A program made the translations under genes and the position numbers. The notes beneath the pieces are model-generated. The model searched no databases. It was not told where the DNA came from and was given only the letters and a program-made list of their open reading frames with translations. Positions 10,674-23,170 of a stretch of 64,000 nt of DNA are shown piece after piece (the stretch's first letter is position 1; each line of letters starts with the position of its first letter). The stretch spans positions 496,001 through 560,000 of the forward strand of contig OZ024842.1 in NCBI GenBank assembly GCA_964017145.1. Direction: 5' to 3'. The DNA comes from Agrocybe praecox. Lineage: Eukaryota > Basidiomycota > Agaricomycetes > Agaricales > Agrocybaceae.

Positions 10674-10967
10674 AGTCCCGCTTCGCGTCAGCCAATATTA
10701 AGGGCTGTGGTATGGCTTTGACGAGGGTAGATACAATAGGGGTGCTCCTCAACTCGATGATATGGAACCGACGTCCTTCTGCTCCTCGCCCCTGCTACGT
10801 TCTGTCGAATGGTCACCAGTCGAGGGTCGTCCATGTCATTCCTACCTCTCTTGACATCTTCTATCGCGACAGTGACTGTTGTGCATCGTACATTGTCGTG
10901 GTCGTCGTGGTACTCGAATAGTACCAGAACCATGGACTCAACCACGCCGATGTGACATTTTCCGTGT

Positions 10968-11956
10968 TAAATTCGAGCTCGTCGACAATCCCTCCTCCCA
11001 TTCCGCTCCTGGACCGCTTCCGAATCCGTCTGGACACCCTCTACGTCTCTTGATCCAGGTGCACCAGCCACACTATGCTCCGATTCTCCCTCTGCATTAA
11101 CCGCCTCAACTGCAGGGAGAACTTCTCGATATTCTTCCTCCACAGCTTCTGCCCTCTCCAACAAATCTCTTCCCTCACCACCTTGCCCTTGCCCGGTTCC
11201 CACTACCTTCGAGCTTCCTGCACGACTCGCCGAGTCTGATGGTCCCGCTGAACCAGAGGTCCATCCAACATAATCCCACCACGAAGACGGACTGTTGATC
11301 TTGGTTTTGGAAGGTTTCGATGTGGTAGACGAAGGTGCAGCAGTCGTTGTCGTTTGAGAAGGTGAGGGCAAAATAAAGTGTACTACGAATGGCGAGGTTT
11401 TGTCTGCAATTAGGGATAATATATGTTATTTCGAAAGATTTTGAGTGAAACAAGATGCTCACCTGGCTCTGCACTTAAGCCAAAGAAGTCCACCCGCTCA
11501 GATGATCCTTCAGATCCTGCAGTTGCTGGGTGCGGTCGTGGCCGTAGTCCCTGCCACCTGGTAACACGGATGTCAGTAATCTATAAGCCACAGCCCGTTA
11601 GAAAAAATGAGCAAATAACTCGTACCTCGTCCCAATATCGACTGACTTTCCTCGCTCATGTTCACAGCACTCGAAATTCCATCTTTCTGTGGTGCAGGTT
11701 CTAGTATCAAAGCTGCAAAAAATTTAAAGGACGACGTTAAGTACCAAGTCTGACGAGGAACACAGGAGCATGAAAATGGATCACACCTACTTTTACCGCC
11801 CATTCCAACCGACAAACGTAAGCGATCTTCGTCCGTCAGAAAAGAGGTAAAGAGAGCGTAAACCTGCTCGACGGGTTCAGGTTCAGTGCTACAGAGTGGC
11901 CGAGAGGAGGGCTCTTCGTAGCTGAGTCGACGATGTTGAACGTTGAAATCATCCAC
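10968..11956 (-). CDS. Unidentified spliced gene, Ser/Thr-rich with a WWDYVGW motif (approximate)
   Basis: Several minus-strand exons can be followed. One spans about 11956-11796 with an EPVEQVYALF...LTDEDRLRL stretch, ending at a GTAGGT or GTAAAA donor. The next starts after TTTTTTGCAG near 11713 (LILEPAPQKDG). Another ends in VDFFGLSAEP at a GTGAGC donor near 11461, and a last one runs from about 11400 to 10968. That last exon has a Thr/Ser-rich linker, the WWDYVGW motif, a Glu-rich helical stretch (LLERAEAVEEEY) and a basic end. The joint between the second and third exons does not keep phase with the obvious splice sites, so it may be misread by me or be a real break. A CTAAC branch and CAACAG acceptor near 11965 imply at least one more 5' exon. 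I do not recognise the family. Confidence 0.45.
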
Positions 11957-12158
11957 AGAGCTTACTGTTGTGGATATTATTGGTTAGAATAGTCGGGAAG
12001 TACTGTGGATGATCGATGCATGATGATGCCGCCTGCTGCTCTCGTGTCTCGTATTGTGTGTTATGGGGTTCTGGCGCTCTCGTTTCGGTGGGAGATGGGA
12101 TTGGGATTGGGATTGGGTTATTAGGATCGGTGTATGCATATCTTCTGTCAACATTCAA

Positions 12159-12784
12159 TGTTCAACCTTGTAGGTCCGAAGAAGACCCCGCGCGCAGCGC
12201 TAGACGACGCATGTAGTACTAGAAATAGCCGCACTTGAAAGGAGGAGCTCCAAGTTCAACGTTGGCCCAGGTTCTGCAAATACCACGGTCCAGACAAGCT
12301 AGCCGCGACAGTGTGTCTTCCATGTCGGTTGTACGTCGTGGACGTAAATGAGACCGGATTATGATAGAGGAACAGGAACAGGAAAGTGCGGACGTCGTGC
12401 AAGAGCCGGTTCTTGCACCCTGTTGGGGTAATTAAATTTACAGACCGTACCCCCGATGATCCTTGAGCTTGAGCAGCCCTCGCCCTCTTGCCACAGTCAT
12501 CGACGAGAGCTGTATGACTTAGCACTGACGAGGATGTCCGTCGTCGGTTCAGCGGCGAGCGACAAAGACGAGGAGGGATCAGCCAATCCTGGGTCATTGT
12601 AAGGCTGCCGCCTTACAGTCCTGTTTGCGCATGCTTGACGATACGCATATACATGCGCGTCGCCCCTTTCTTTCTTTCTTTCTTTAGCATACGCTCACCT
12701 TCTTTGGCTTTCTTTCTGTACTCAACACGACGCGTCTTGGTCCTGTTCTTTCTGGTTCCTTCTCATTTGAGTTTTTTCCGCCTG
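12159..12784. other. Intergenic DNA with a partial repeat
   Basis: The stretch 12450-12560 matches parts of 7410-7510 and 32020-32112 (the block with 'cgacgag...gtcgtcggttcagcggc'). No coding frame is supported. A short TTTC microsatellite lies at about 12666-12685. Confidence 0.4.
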
Positions 12785-13816
12785 TCGAAAGACGGCGGTT
12801 TTCCAGTCATTTGCCAACTGCAAGATTCATTAGGAGCGCACGTCCTCAGAACGACTGTTCTAATTTAGCAAGCCTTCTGGAACATGGACGTGCTGGGTGG
12901 AAAAAGGTGTGTTTGTTGTTTTCAACATATCCATGGACGCATTGGGTGGGTGGACAAAGAGGTTGCTTGGCGTCCGCGGAGACAATTCGGCTGGTGTTGT
13001 ACTGTGATCCTTTGCTCTCCTGTCTTTTTTTCTCTTTCTTTATTTTCTTTATGTCTTTATGTTTCTTCTGCCTGCTTTCTTTGTGGTGTATTTTTTTTCC
13101 CTCCGGTTATTTTCTACTTTCAACAATGACATTGGTTGGATTAGCATCTACACTTGCCACAATTTTTTTAAAACTTCCTCCACCTCCTATCGCTTTCTCC
13201 GGATCGCCTCTGTGCTCTATGCTTTGTTGAATTCTCATCTCTCTTGTCTTACTGCTGCACTCTATTCCATTTCTTCTGGTTTGTCTCCTCGGTTTTTCAT
13301 TGGTGTATCAAAAGGTTCAAAGTGTTTTCGCAGTTCGTTCTCCTTTCTCTGTCCTCCTTTTCTTTTTCTGGTGTATGGTATATTTATCCTCTTCCTGTTC
13401 TCTTTCCCCCCTCCCTTTCCCCCTTTTAACGACGGCAACATTGGCCTCATCATTGCCTTTTCGTTGGTCGCAACGGCTTCGGGCTCCTACCGCCGCTACT
13501 CTACATCGACGCACTCTTTAATCAAGCTTGACATTCCTGTTTTATGCCAGGATCCCTTCCACTCGTTTTTATCGGAATTCGTACCGTTTCTTGCACACGC
13601 CTGCTGGCACCGTATCTTGGTCCCTGTAGCACGCCCTTAGGATTCAAATTATCTCGCCCATAACTATGTACGTTCATACGTTACTTTAGACGATATTATG
13701 GCACGCTCTCGGGCGTGCTCAATTTCAGTACTTACTACCTATGGATAGACAATTAACCGTAACACAAGTGAAATAAAAAGAATTTGAATTTAGGGGTCAA
13801 CCAGTCATGTCACTGT
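12785..13816. repeat. Copy B of the left-gene 3' end and flank, fused to a piece of segment E
   Basis: The first part (about 12800-12920) matches 7545-7660 and 37160-37270. It then switches to the left-edge gene tail at 12933 and follows copy A through to the start of NLR2's last exon. The junction therefore joins two otherwise separate repeat families. The hairpin at 13701-13718 has an inverted loop compared with copies A and C. Confidence 0.6.
12933..13007 (+). pseudogene. Truncated copy of the left-edge gene's C terminus
   Basis: Twenty-four codons plus stop, starting at an ATG and reading through a tail that differs from the copy at 292-366 by three residues (for example Asn-Ser-Ala for Asn-Pro-Thr). 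No upstream coding sequence is present; the preceding bases belong to another repeat. It is most simply a by-product of segmental duplication, not a working gene. Confidence 0.6.
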
Positions 13817-16800
13817 TTATACAACCCGATCTTTTTTTGGTCGTATAGTGCATCCTATAAGGCTCGTTATTGAGGCAAAGGAATATAAATCGATCGAATG
13901 ACGTAAATTACCTTCCAACCAGGTCCTAAGTACATTTTCCTCGTCAAATTCATGTTTCTAGCGGTACAAGTCAGAAACCATATGAGCCACACTATGGAAA
14001 AAAAAATACCTTGAGATAATAGACAATATCATTAGCAAACCGCAAAGGTAATAGCAGTTTCTTCCCTATAACCGTATGGAGATAATGGAGAGTTTTCAGG
14101 CAGGCAAATATTTTAAGGCTACGGTTTGCATGAACAAATATTTTTTTTGAAAAGGGGTAGAGAGCATCGGGATAAATCCTGTATTCGGAGTTGGTGTGCC
14201 GGTAAACCTTGGATGATAGGTCTTGCAGAAGAGATTCCAATACGCAAGTTGAAAGGATTTTTTCCATGCCATTAGGAAGACTGTAGCGAAATTCAGACAT
14301 CATTCTGATTAAAATAAAGTAATATTCTTTCGCATCGCCATTTAATATGGAGAGGTATTGTCGATGATATTGAGCATGAATCCCATATGGAGGAATCCCA
14401 TCATTGGACTCGAGGGATTCAAGCTGTTGGTAGGGTAGTGAAAGGATATAAGCAAGATGCTCCTCGTCGGAGCTCGGGATATCTGGAAAGTAGCAAGTAG
14501 AAATTGCCGGAACTAAGTGAGTTTCGTAGGTCCACACCAGACATTCCAATAATTGAGTTTCCGCCTGCAATGATTCAACTGACGCTGAGAGAATTGAGGC
14601 CAAGTCTTCGTTGCTCTGAGAAATACCGCTATTTCAAGAAGTATTCTCGATTGAAAATTCAAAATGTTACTCACCAATTGTCGATGTATCCACTCAACAA
14701 GTATCCGACATATCTCGAAATCTAGCAGAGCCCAATCGATATTGCGGAGAGCATCGATAAAAGACAGTACACTTTGGAGGTTCATGGGATCCTGGTTGTA
14801 TTTGATATTAGAGATTTCGAGCGTCTTGTGAACAAAGTCTCTATAGTTGACATTGAGCGTAATCATGAACTGTAGCAAATAGCGCGCAGGCATAATAAAA
14901 AAACCAACCTGTCCCTTTCCTGTGACCTTGCCGTGCCACCTGAGTATAACGTCAGCGCTCTGGCCTCCTTCGGTGAAACCAACCGCTCATACACGTCCAT
15001 TTCCTCGATCACAGAATTAGACCGTGTTGTACAATGAACTTGAGCTGAAGGCTCCTGAACGTAGTTTATCAGCATGTTTCGACAAGTACTCAAGCATGCG
15101 TCACAAAAACGCAGATGCAGAGTTCCACTTTTTGTCTCGTCCAAGAGATACGGAGAGAGCCATTCTGTGAGATAAATTGTAGTTTGACAGCCCGCTAGTC
15201 CTGTGGGCAGTGACAAAGATGATACTTTGCGATGTGTGCATAGAAAGCACTGATATTCATCGACGAATTGAGCTGCAGATGCAGTTTGGCCGTGGAAAAA
15301 GTCGTCTCTGAATTCGCTTAAGCTTGAATTTCTGTTCAATATGAACCTGCAAAGTCCCGGACGTTGAAGAAACATGTGGACGGGGAGGCAGGAGAGGCAT
15401 TGAAAAGAAAGTTCCTGAATGGTGCGGCGTACATCATTGATGGGTATGTTTAGATTCATCCGCTGTTTCTAAGAGAAGGAAAGTTGACAAGGTTAGTACG
15501 AATCAAGTTGGGGAATGTGCAGAACTCACGTTCAGGCGCCATTCAATCCTTCGTAAGGACAATGCCGCACTGTCTAAATATTGAAGCACGTATGCATGAT
15601 GGAAGGAGACATGAAGTCCTCTCATACGGAAACTATCAATTCCTTTTTTCAAGTCTATAACGAACTGGGCTACGAAATCATCATCCGGAGTATTTGTCCA
15701 TTTCTCAAAGAAGGACCAGGTGTTGAGGCTCAAATCCAATATGTGATCTCTGGACAAGTGATCAGCCTTACTAAAATTCAAAAAAGCCATTAAAAATTGC
15801 AAGGACTTACTTTGTATGCTGTTGAGAAATGTCCAAGCTTCCGAGAAGACGATTGAGGTAGAAATCGTATACATGCTGGTAAACCTTCTTGGGGTCCACA
15901 TAAAATTCTCTAGACCGCGTGGGGTCTTTAAGAAAGTCTTTAAATGACAGGTGCGAGAATGATATTTTGGTTTCGTATGGCCCAAAATATTCAGCAATAT
16001 TGGGATCCCATTCCACTGGAGTTTTTAAATTGACTAGAGAGGCAATTGCGCGTAAAACCATCTTGATTTCAGTTGCAGGAACGTCGAAGAGCTCTTCTAT
16101 AACTTTGGCGTTTGCATTGACGAGTATCCCGCTCAGAACACGGAGCAGCATTTCCCGACGTGGATACAACGACAGAATCATGGTGTATAATCTATCGAGG
16201 TCAGAAAATGCTTCTGAACGTAAAGGTCCAGGTTGAGAGATTATCTCCATTTGTTGAACTGGATCAGAAAAATTGGAATGATTCCCAACAAATTTGAGAA
16301 CAGTGGCCGCATAGATAAATTGGCCAGAAGAGTTGCGCACAAAATATTCTAAAATATAATCTGAAGGCCATGGACGCGGAACACCTTGCATGATATCTTG
16401 ATTTTTGTCATATATTTCTGCGAAGCCATCGTGAAGATAAGTTCTGATATCATTCGAGGCAGTGAGAGACTCGCTGAGATCCAACCGTTTTGTGGACTCC
16501 AAAAGAGGGGCGCGATCAAAGGAATCACGAATCCAGAATTCAGGACGACTCGCTATGAGAATTCGGAACGGCAAGTTCTTCATCGAGTTTCCGATGAGGG
16601 AAAGAATGTCACGCTGAAGGTTCGAGGTTTCGCATTCGTCAAGGCCGTCGATGATGACTGTGGGGGTATGCATTGGAAGCGAGGGTAGATGAAGTGAAGG
16701 TTCAACTATGAGTGAACGTAGCTGAGTGGATATAGATTTGGATGGTAATTTGTCGTCATCGGTCATTACTTTATCCACAAGGGACCTCATACCAGGGATG

Positions 16801-17265
16801 TTGATTGCAATCTGATACGCCAAAGTCGAGAACAGAGATTTAGCAAGACCACGTTTCTTGTCTCCCTTTAGAAAGAAAAACGACCCCGCATATCGTTCAC
16901 GGTGCAGCTGTCGCAGAAGCTCTGCAATATTCTGCATAATGGCTGACTTTCCTGCACCAGCAGGTCCATAGAGCCATAGGACATTCGTTGATGGATTCGG
17001 GTCGTTGATCCATTCTATGATTTGCTCTAAAATCTCCTCGCGTGTCCCCGGATGACACGTGCCTTGAGAATATCGTTCTGCGGAATCATACATGGCTGAA
17101 TGAGCTACTGATCGACTTAAGCTTGATAACCCTGTTAGAAAAAAAGAGTTGTTAGACTGCACTCCAACAGAATGGAAACTACTTGCCTGACTCGATCGGT
17201 CCAGAACTTTGGTTGACAGTAAAGGTCCCACCGGTAACTAAAAGGTTGCTCCCTGAGGCAAACAT
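13817..17265 (-). CDS. NLR2: NACHT-domain STAND ATPase, 8 exons, about 1016 aa
   Basis: Same family and exon plan as NLR1. Join on the minus strand: 17265-17187, 17131-15811, 15770-15530, 15462-14909, 14840-14675, 14615-14010, 13957-13912, 13854-13817; 3051 nt, phases consistent. The N terminus reads MFASGSN then a GGTF motif. Walker A GPAGAGKS and Walker B TVIIDGLDE are intact. Compared with the other copies, exon 2 lacks two codons just before NLPFRIL (1321 instead of 1327 nt). Exon 4 starts two codons earlier than in NLR1, and the CxxCxxxC cluster is present. The last exon has lost the acidic tail and ends in a basic RPKKDRVV instead. It stops inside the copy-B repeat, so the 3' exon was probably re-formed when that repeat was joined on. 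Intron 1 again begins with GC. Confidence 0.85.
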
Positions 17266-17410
17266 TGTGTATCCTTGAAAATCTGATATTTTCTCGATGT
17301 GTCCTTCGGTTCTGAGGCTTGGGAGTATGGTCCAGAGATTGAGAAAAGCACTGCAGTAGACGCGGGTTCAAATTCGATCGCACGATTATCAGGGGTCACG
17401 GGCCTGACCT

Positions 17411-18264
17411 ACTAAAAATACTTGTTTTGCAGGGCCACCGCTACGTGTGGCAGATACAAGTCTTTTATTTATTTTATTGTTATTTTATTTTATTCAAACA
17501 CGTTGGCGTCCGCGTTGGGGGTTGACGAGAACCTGCCTCCGCCGCCGCCATTAATGTTATAGATCGTTACGTATCGTTACAGATCGGGACACAAGAAAAT
17601 ATGTCGTATTTTTGTCCGATACGGTGCACCATAGAGGTAATCTTAGGTCTATTCATTTGTCTACCCGCTCTGGTTGCAAGACGAATGAATGCCGTTCGTA
17701 TGTATTGAAACCCGACCCAGCAGCACCTACAGCCCTAGGTACACATGTACTCCTTTATTTTTGGTTGTATTTCTTCGGAAAACACTCCCTTCCCTTCATA
17801 ACTCTTGATTCGCCGATGTCCGAGCTGCACTGCGGCAACACAATGCTGTATGTCAATTCATGTAATAACGCGTGCGTTGGCACAGAGGACATGAACCAAG
17901 AATGAATGTTCTCGTATCCAAAGCGACGACAAGATAGGTAGATAAATGGAACCGCAATGTCCAATCACGACGGCGGGATGTTGAAGGGGATAAAAGAGGC
18001 AGGATTGAGCGTTAAGCATTGGTATTAAATACTAAAGGTGCTTACTGTTTCATTGTAGACCAACTATGCGATCAAAATGATATGACTCTATATTGCTTGC
18101 AGTGCCGATTATGAGGACTTCACCGGTGTCCAACAAAGGGAATGATGCATTTGCCATTGTCGATGTGCGGTAGTAGGTTCACTACGATGAGAAGGGAGTA
18201 TGGGTGGTCAGACAACATTCGATGAAGACAGCTCTTGGGGATACACCATGCCCACCATCGATAG
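17411..18264. other. Intergenic DNA, no convincing gene
   Basis: The similarity to the other NLR 5' flanks ends near 17415. A 17460-17495 stretch is a TTTAT-rich simple sequence. Open frames here are short on both strands and show no splice context that I trust. Confidence 0.4.
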
Positions 18265-19750
18265 TTATACATAGCAAATCACCGCGAAATGGTGTGATGG
18301 GAAGGTTACAGATAGCAGTCGGGACTTTTTCGACAAAGGATATACATCGAGGGTGATAGGGATGGCCATAGAGATGCAATGACAGACAGCGCGGTAAGAT
18401 GAGATACGAGAGATAGAATTTCGGCCATCCTCTGATATTTCGATTACGCTCAGCACTCCCCTCTCATCCGATGAGCCTGCTTCCTTGACTGCACCTTCGG
18501 TGCTCAAGGTCATTGCATGTTCCATGTACATGATGGACTTGGGGTTTAAGAAGAGCAGAAGTTTATAAGTTCAGAGTCTTACTCCTGTACCCTACGCTAT
18601 AGTTCAACGTCGTCGCCAGCTTCAGTAAGAAACTCGTACGCATCTACACACATTTCCGCTAGCGTACATACACAGCACGCTTCAGTGCCTCTCGGACATG
18701 CACAGAGGTACTATTATACCTCATCGACGGCATAGAGGACCTACACATTGAATTGCGGCGGTTTATGCATACCTAGCAAACCATATCTGGGCGAGTGGGT
18801 CTCTCAGGCATAGGAAACGACTCCTGACATCCTTTCCAAAGTTCAAGACGATCGGTGATTCTAGGTTGAGAAATATGTGAGTATATTCGATTGTAAAATG
18901 TCGAAACATATCTTGCCAATCGGCAATCAGGACTGGAGGTTGCGTTCCCCTACTACAATGACGGTATGTCAGTAACAAGTAGAGTCTGAGAGGTAAAAAG
19001 TGTGAACGTGCAAGGCATAGAAATATGGGCCATGTATGGTGAATGAGATGATCAGGCTCAAGGACACATTTTTTGTATGTGCTATGTAGTGCTTGGCCCG
19101 AATCGAGGTAGTGAGCACTGAGATCAGCTTTTGAAAGGAAGAAGCATGAAAGGACCATCTTAACAAGAAGCTATAAAAAGAACGTACCTGTCTGCAGCTT
19201 GTTCACGACAATCGTTGACCAGTATCGCATGGCCTGAGGTGATAGTAAGAGGTGCGGATGAGGGGCACGCTCGACCATTTGAAATGTATGAACGCACATA
19301 CTAAAATGTACAATAAAAACACCGCGACTTTGATCAATCGTTTCATCAGCGCATAACTCGTTGAATTGACAAAAAAAAAATAGCGCATATATGGGCTTAG
19401 AATGAATGATACATACCGTAGCATTTGATTACTTTTGAGTGACAATCAAGGGCTTCCTTCCAATCACTCTGAGAAACGGAGGAGGTGAATGGGCTGATAC
19501 AGGGACAATTTGATCAATGTAAATCACGTACTCGATAGCTGTGCTGATGACTTGGTCTATACACATCCATTTAGACGGTCGTCCTCGAGATCAGGAGTTA
19601 ACTATTCTAGTAGGCATGGTCTGGATTATACAGGCGATAGATACAGGAGACTAACCCAGTAATGTTGAAAGGAAACAGGAGAGTTGGGCAATAAGAGGTG
19701 TACCCAGCCGTATAGCATATATGAGTGTTTTATCGGTCACCTGAAGCTTA
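18265..19750 (-). CDS. Candidate spliced gene of unknown family (approximate)
   Basis: Reading the minus strand, a series of short open blocks with protein-like composition is separated by intron-like gaps. They include DKTLIYAIRLGTPLIAQLSC near 19730-19670, AIEYVIYIDQIVPVSAHSPP near 19530-19470, a block around 19255-19200 (LTITSGHAILVNDCREQAADR) and a continuous hydrophobic block at about 19155-18970. That last block joins the LTITSG block across GTACGT...TTGTTAAG in phase. Further blocks are QPPVLIADWQDMFRHF at about 18950-18780 and a final frame at 18531-18265. The blocks could be a working gene or a decayed one; not every joint keeps frame in my reading. I do not recognise the protein. 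The mostly hydrophobic character suggests membrane association, which is inference only. Confidence 0.35.
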
Positions 19751-20389
19751 CACTGCGTTTCTAAAGCTGCTGGAAAGCTAGAATGATTGGAGGGGTACAT
19801 GTACAATACGAACTGGATCAGACTCTTTCATCGATATATATTCACTCATGAGTGAACGGGTGATAAGGTAAGAATATATGTATTACACAGAGAGATGTAG
19901 CTCTGAATGTAAAGAAAGCATGTACGGTGCTTGATGAGTCTGGTTGAGGGAGGCACAACCTGGACAAAAGCCGAGAAATCGATAGCGAGTCCGACAGGTT
20001 GGCGAAGGGTTTGCAATCAGCTCTCGAGTTATTTCGAGTCAGAGACAGATAGTGAGTTTCCAAGAGCCTGGAACAGGACAAGAGTGAGATAGGGAGAGCT
20101 GAAGTGGTGGTGGAAAGGAAGAAGAAATTTGTCTCAGATAAGGCTCGGCCCTGGCGACGCGACGCGTAACGGAAGAAACCGAACAAATTCGCGTGACCGT
20201 TCGGCGATGAAGCTATCCGTTCCGTTTTCTGTGTTCACTCCTTCCTCCTTTCGAAGAAACGGCCTCCCTTCGATGATGTCAGGATTGGATGAATGATCGT
20301 TCTCTTAAATCATAGCCGCTGGCAAGTTCATGTCTCCTCTTATACGTATCGATTATCTCTGCTGGTTTCGTATTATCTCTTGGATTCCG

Positions 20390-21034
20390 CGTGCTCAATC
20401 AAGTGAGCTCTTCTCGTCTCCATATTTAACACACCCGCAGCCGTTCGACCCAACCTGAACACATCTACGAGAGCTCGCCCTCGTCACCCGTTACTGGCGT
20501 AACCATCGACCCCTCTGTATCGCTCCTCACTTCTCCACCCTCTGTCGTTTCCAAGCCGGCTGTTAAGAAACCTCAACCAGCTACATCGCAGAACAAGGAA
20601 AGTCCTGGATAGAAGTATTTCGCTAGCACTGCTGCACTGGGTCTAAACAAAGACGATTCGTTCGCATTTTGTGTCGGAGCTACTTCCAACCACTCACCAC
20701 CCAGACAATCCAGCCCATGGAGCGTTTAGATATCCCATCCAAGTCGAATACTCTCAGCCCCGACGAGCGGAATGCTTCGTGGGCTGGTGATGAGGAGGCA
20801 ATCGTCCCCAAGTTGCGTCGGGTGTTCCTCGCGAGTCGACAGCAGAGTCATCACATCCCATGGCCCTTCAAACACACTGGCATTCGATGACGAACATTTC
20901 ATCATCGATGGTGAGCCACTGCCCTCGATCGGTGGGCTTGTAGCATCTTCCAGCGGCGGTCCTATCCACCTGTTATGTCGCCTGGACAGGGTGCATTCCT
21001 TTTCACCACTGCTATGGGTATTTGTATGATACAT
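20390..21034 (+). pseudogene. Decayed unidentified gene
   Basis: A Ser/Pro-rich open stretch (about 20455-20609, with a SSPSSPVTGVTIDPS-like run) hits an in-frame TAG at about 20609, continues in the same frame to about 20729, then resumes in other frames from 20717 to 21030 (FDDEHFIIDGEPLPS region). The composition looks like former coding sequence with stops and frame changes, unless I have missed introns. The family is unknown. Confidence 0.35.
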
Positions 21035-21035
21035 T

Positions 21036-23160
21036 GAGGCGTACGTGATCTTTCTCTCTTTTCTTGTTTTCTTGTTTTTCTTTTTTCTTCTTCGTTCTTT
21101 TCGATCCGCGTTTTCTGCTGGTGTCGAGACTGGGCTCGTACATCAACACCTTGTGTCTTCTTGATTTCTTTTTCTCGTCTTCTTACCTTTTGTCCGGGCC
21201 ATCGAACATACAAACTGATTATTTCATCCCTTTTACAGGCGTGTGGACCTTTCGGCTGCTCGTGCCTAGATGGCGAACTTCTCATCCACCGTCACCACCA
21301 CCACCTCTTTATCGTCGTCATCGTCACCTATGCACCTATGCCACCCATCCATGACCCAACACTTATGCCCAAACCATGCCTACATACATGCACACGCACA
21401 TTCACAAACACATTCACAAACACCTTGCGTATGTGTATACGCACCTCACAATAATCGTCATACCTATCCCACCTTTATAATAAACACATAAACTTGCGTG
21501 CGCCGCCACATTGCATTCCATTCTGACTCGTTTGTAACTTCGGGCCGTCTGACTCCATGGGTATTCGACGATGGTGTCTGGGGGATTCGATCGGAGTGCT
21601 GGCTTGGAATTGGAATAGGGATCGGCGAAGGTGATCTAGCACGTTCTGGTTGGAGGAGGGGGTGGATGGGGGTGGAAGGAGGAGGGAAATAGGGATACAA
21701 TCGTCGGAGCTAGGAGGGATAGGTGATCCGGGGTGTTGGATAGCTGGCGGTCGCAGTCGTATTCGGGGAAGACGGGCGAGATTTTCTTTTTTGTCAAATT
21801 ACATTCTGCGACGCGCTTGATCATCACCTTTCGAATCTTCGATATCTGGGGCCGAATTTCTGTTTTCCGATGTGTGTATTTTTCTTTTTTCTATGTTTTG
21901 TTTCTCTTTCCCGTCCCTTTATTCTTCTGATAACTTCCTTGCGGACCTTGTTGTTCGTTCTCTGTTTCTTTTCTTCTTCCAAAAACTATCGTGTCTGTAC
22001 TGTAGTTCGGACATTTCCTTTCCCTTTCTTTTCTCTCGTATATATTTGACTTTGTTCTTGTCATGATGTATCCGGGCTTAGGGCTTTCATTTTCTGTTTT
22101 ATCCTCTTAGTCCTTTTACTTCCCATCATCGGCCCAGGTCAAAAACTTACTCCTTTTACTCCTTTTTATTTTTAATACACTAATAATTATCTGATTTGGT
22201 TTCTTTATAACTTTTTCCCCCACTCGTCTGAAATTTCCATACCACTTCCAAGTTTCAACATCCTTTCACTACCTACGCCTCTCCGTCGGCGTCCCTAGGA
22301 AGCGAAAACGACGGAGACACAAAATTGATGGAAAATCTGTCCATTCAGCAAACGGGTATATCTCAAGCGATATTCGGGTTGGACCACATATTACATGTAT
22401 CGTCATGATGAAAGGTACGTAGGTGGGGTGTGCATTGGGGGGAAAGACACGACGATGAAACAAAACTATAGAGAAGGGAAGACAAAGTGGCAAGTCAATT
22501 GACCAAGAGCGAAACAAGAACAGGGTGTCCGGTGAACGCGAGCCCACGAGTACCGCAAATAGGAAGCCGTGATGATCGTTATGAGTGCAGGATATGATGA
22601 GTGCGACAGCAGAGCGTTCAGGAGATGGTTGAGCACAGACGGAGCGAGAGCGACGAGTGGGGTGAACACGAAAGTAATGGGAAAAGGAGAAAATCGAGGC
22701 GAGACGGAAGGAGAACCTAGCCCTCCGATTAATGTCGTTCGACAATCCCTCGACGTTATGCAGATCAAAGGAATACAGCAAGAAAAGGAAGAAGAAAAAA
22801 AGAATTGACACTTTGCGTGATCATAGAGGTACTAAAGGAAGAAAGAGGAGGGGATGAAAGGCGGATCACGATAGAAACACGATGATATGGGTTAGAGGCG
22901 ATCAATAAATAGAGGAGCCCAGTCATGCACACGATGGCAGACAGATGAGGGGCGCGAACAAAGAACACAAGTTTCCATGACAGACTGGGAGAGAGTCAGA
23001 GCAAAGTGAAAATGGAAGGGAAGGGAACACAAACAAGTGTGACGGAAGGGATAGTAAATGGGAGGAGATTGATTAAATAACGTGGGCGGAAGCCACAGCA
23101 AGTACAAAGAAAAAACGACAACAGCTAACAACGCACGCTCAGGAGAGAAAAGACGGCCGG
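21036..23160. other. Intergenic DNA, strand-asymmetric simple composition
   Basis: From 21040 to about 22270 the plus strand is T/C-rich, with short tandem motifs such as 'cacattcacaaacacattcacaaa' near 21400. From about 22440 to 23150 it is G/A-rich. Long but low-complexity frames occur (for example minus strand 22811-22269) and look like by-products of the composition. I see no gene. The G/A-rich part may include the promoter and 5' UTR of the gene starting at 23171. Confidence 0.4.
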
Positions 23161-23170
23161 TGAAAGAGTG

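Noticed and set aside
16386..16688. Plus-strand frames opposite NLR exon 2 (also at 35681-36019, 45784-46122 and 55059-55397)
   Set aside because: They are antisense shadows of the conserved NACHT exon and recur only because that exon is nearly invariant.
22269..22811. Long minus-strand frame of 180 codons
   Set aside because: Low-complexity Phe/Ser/Leu/Arg composition on the pyrimidine-rich strand, with an overlapping frame of similar kind; no splice signals or family match.
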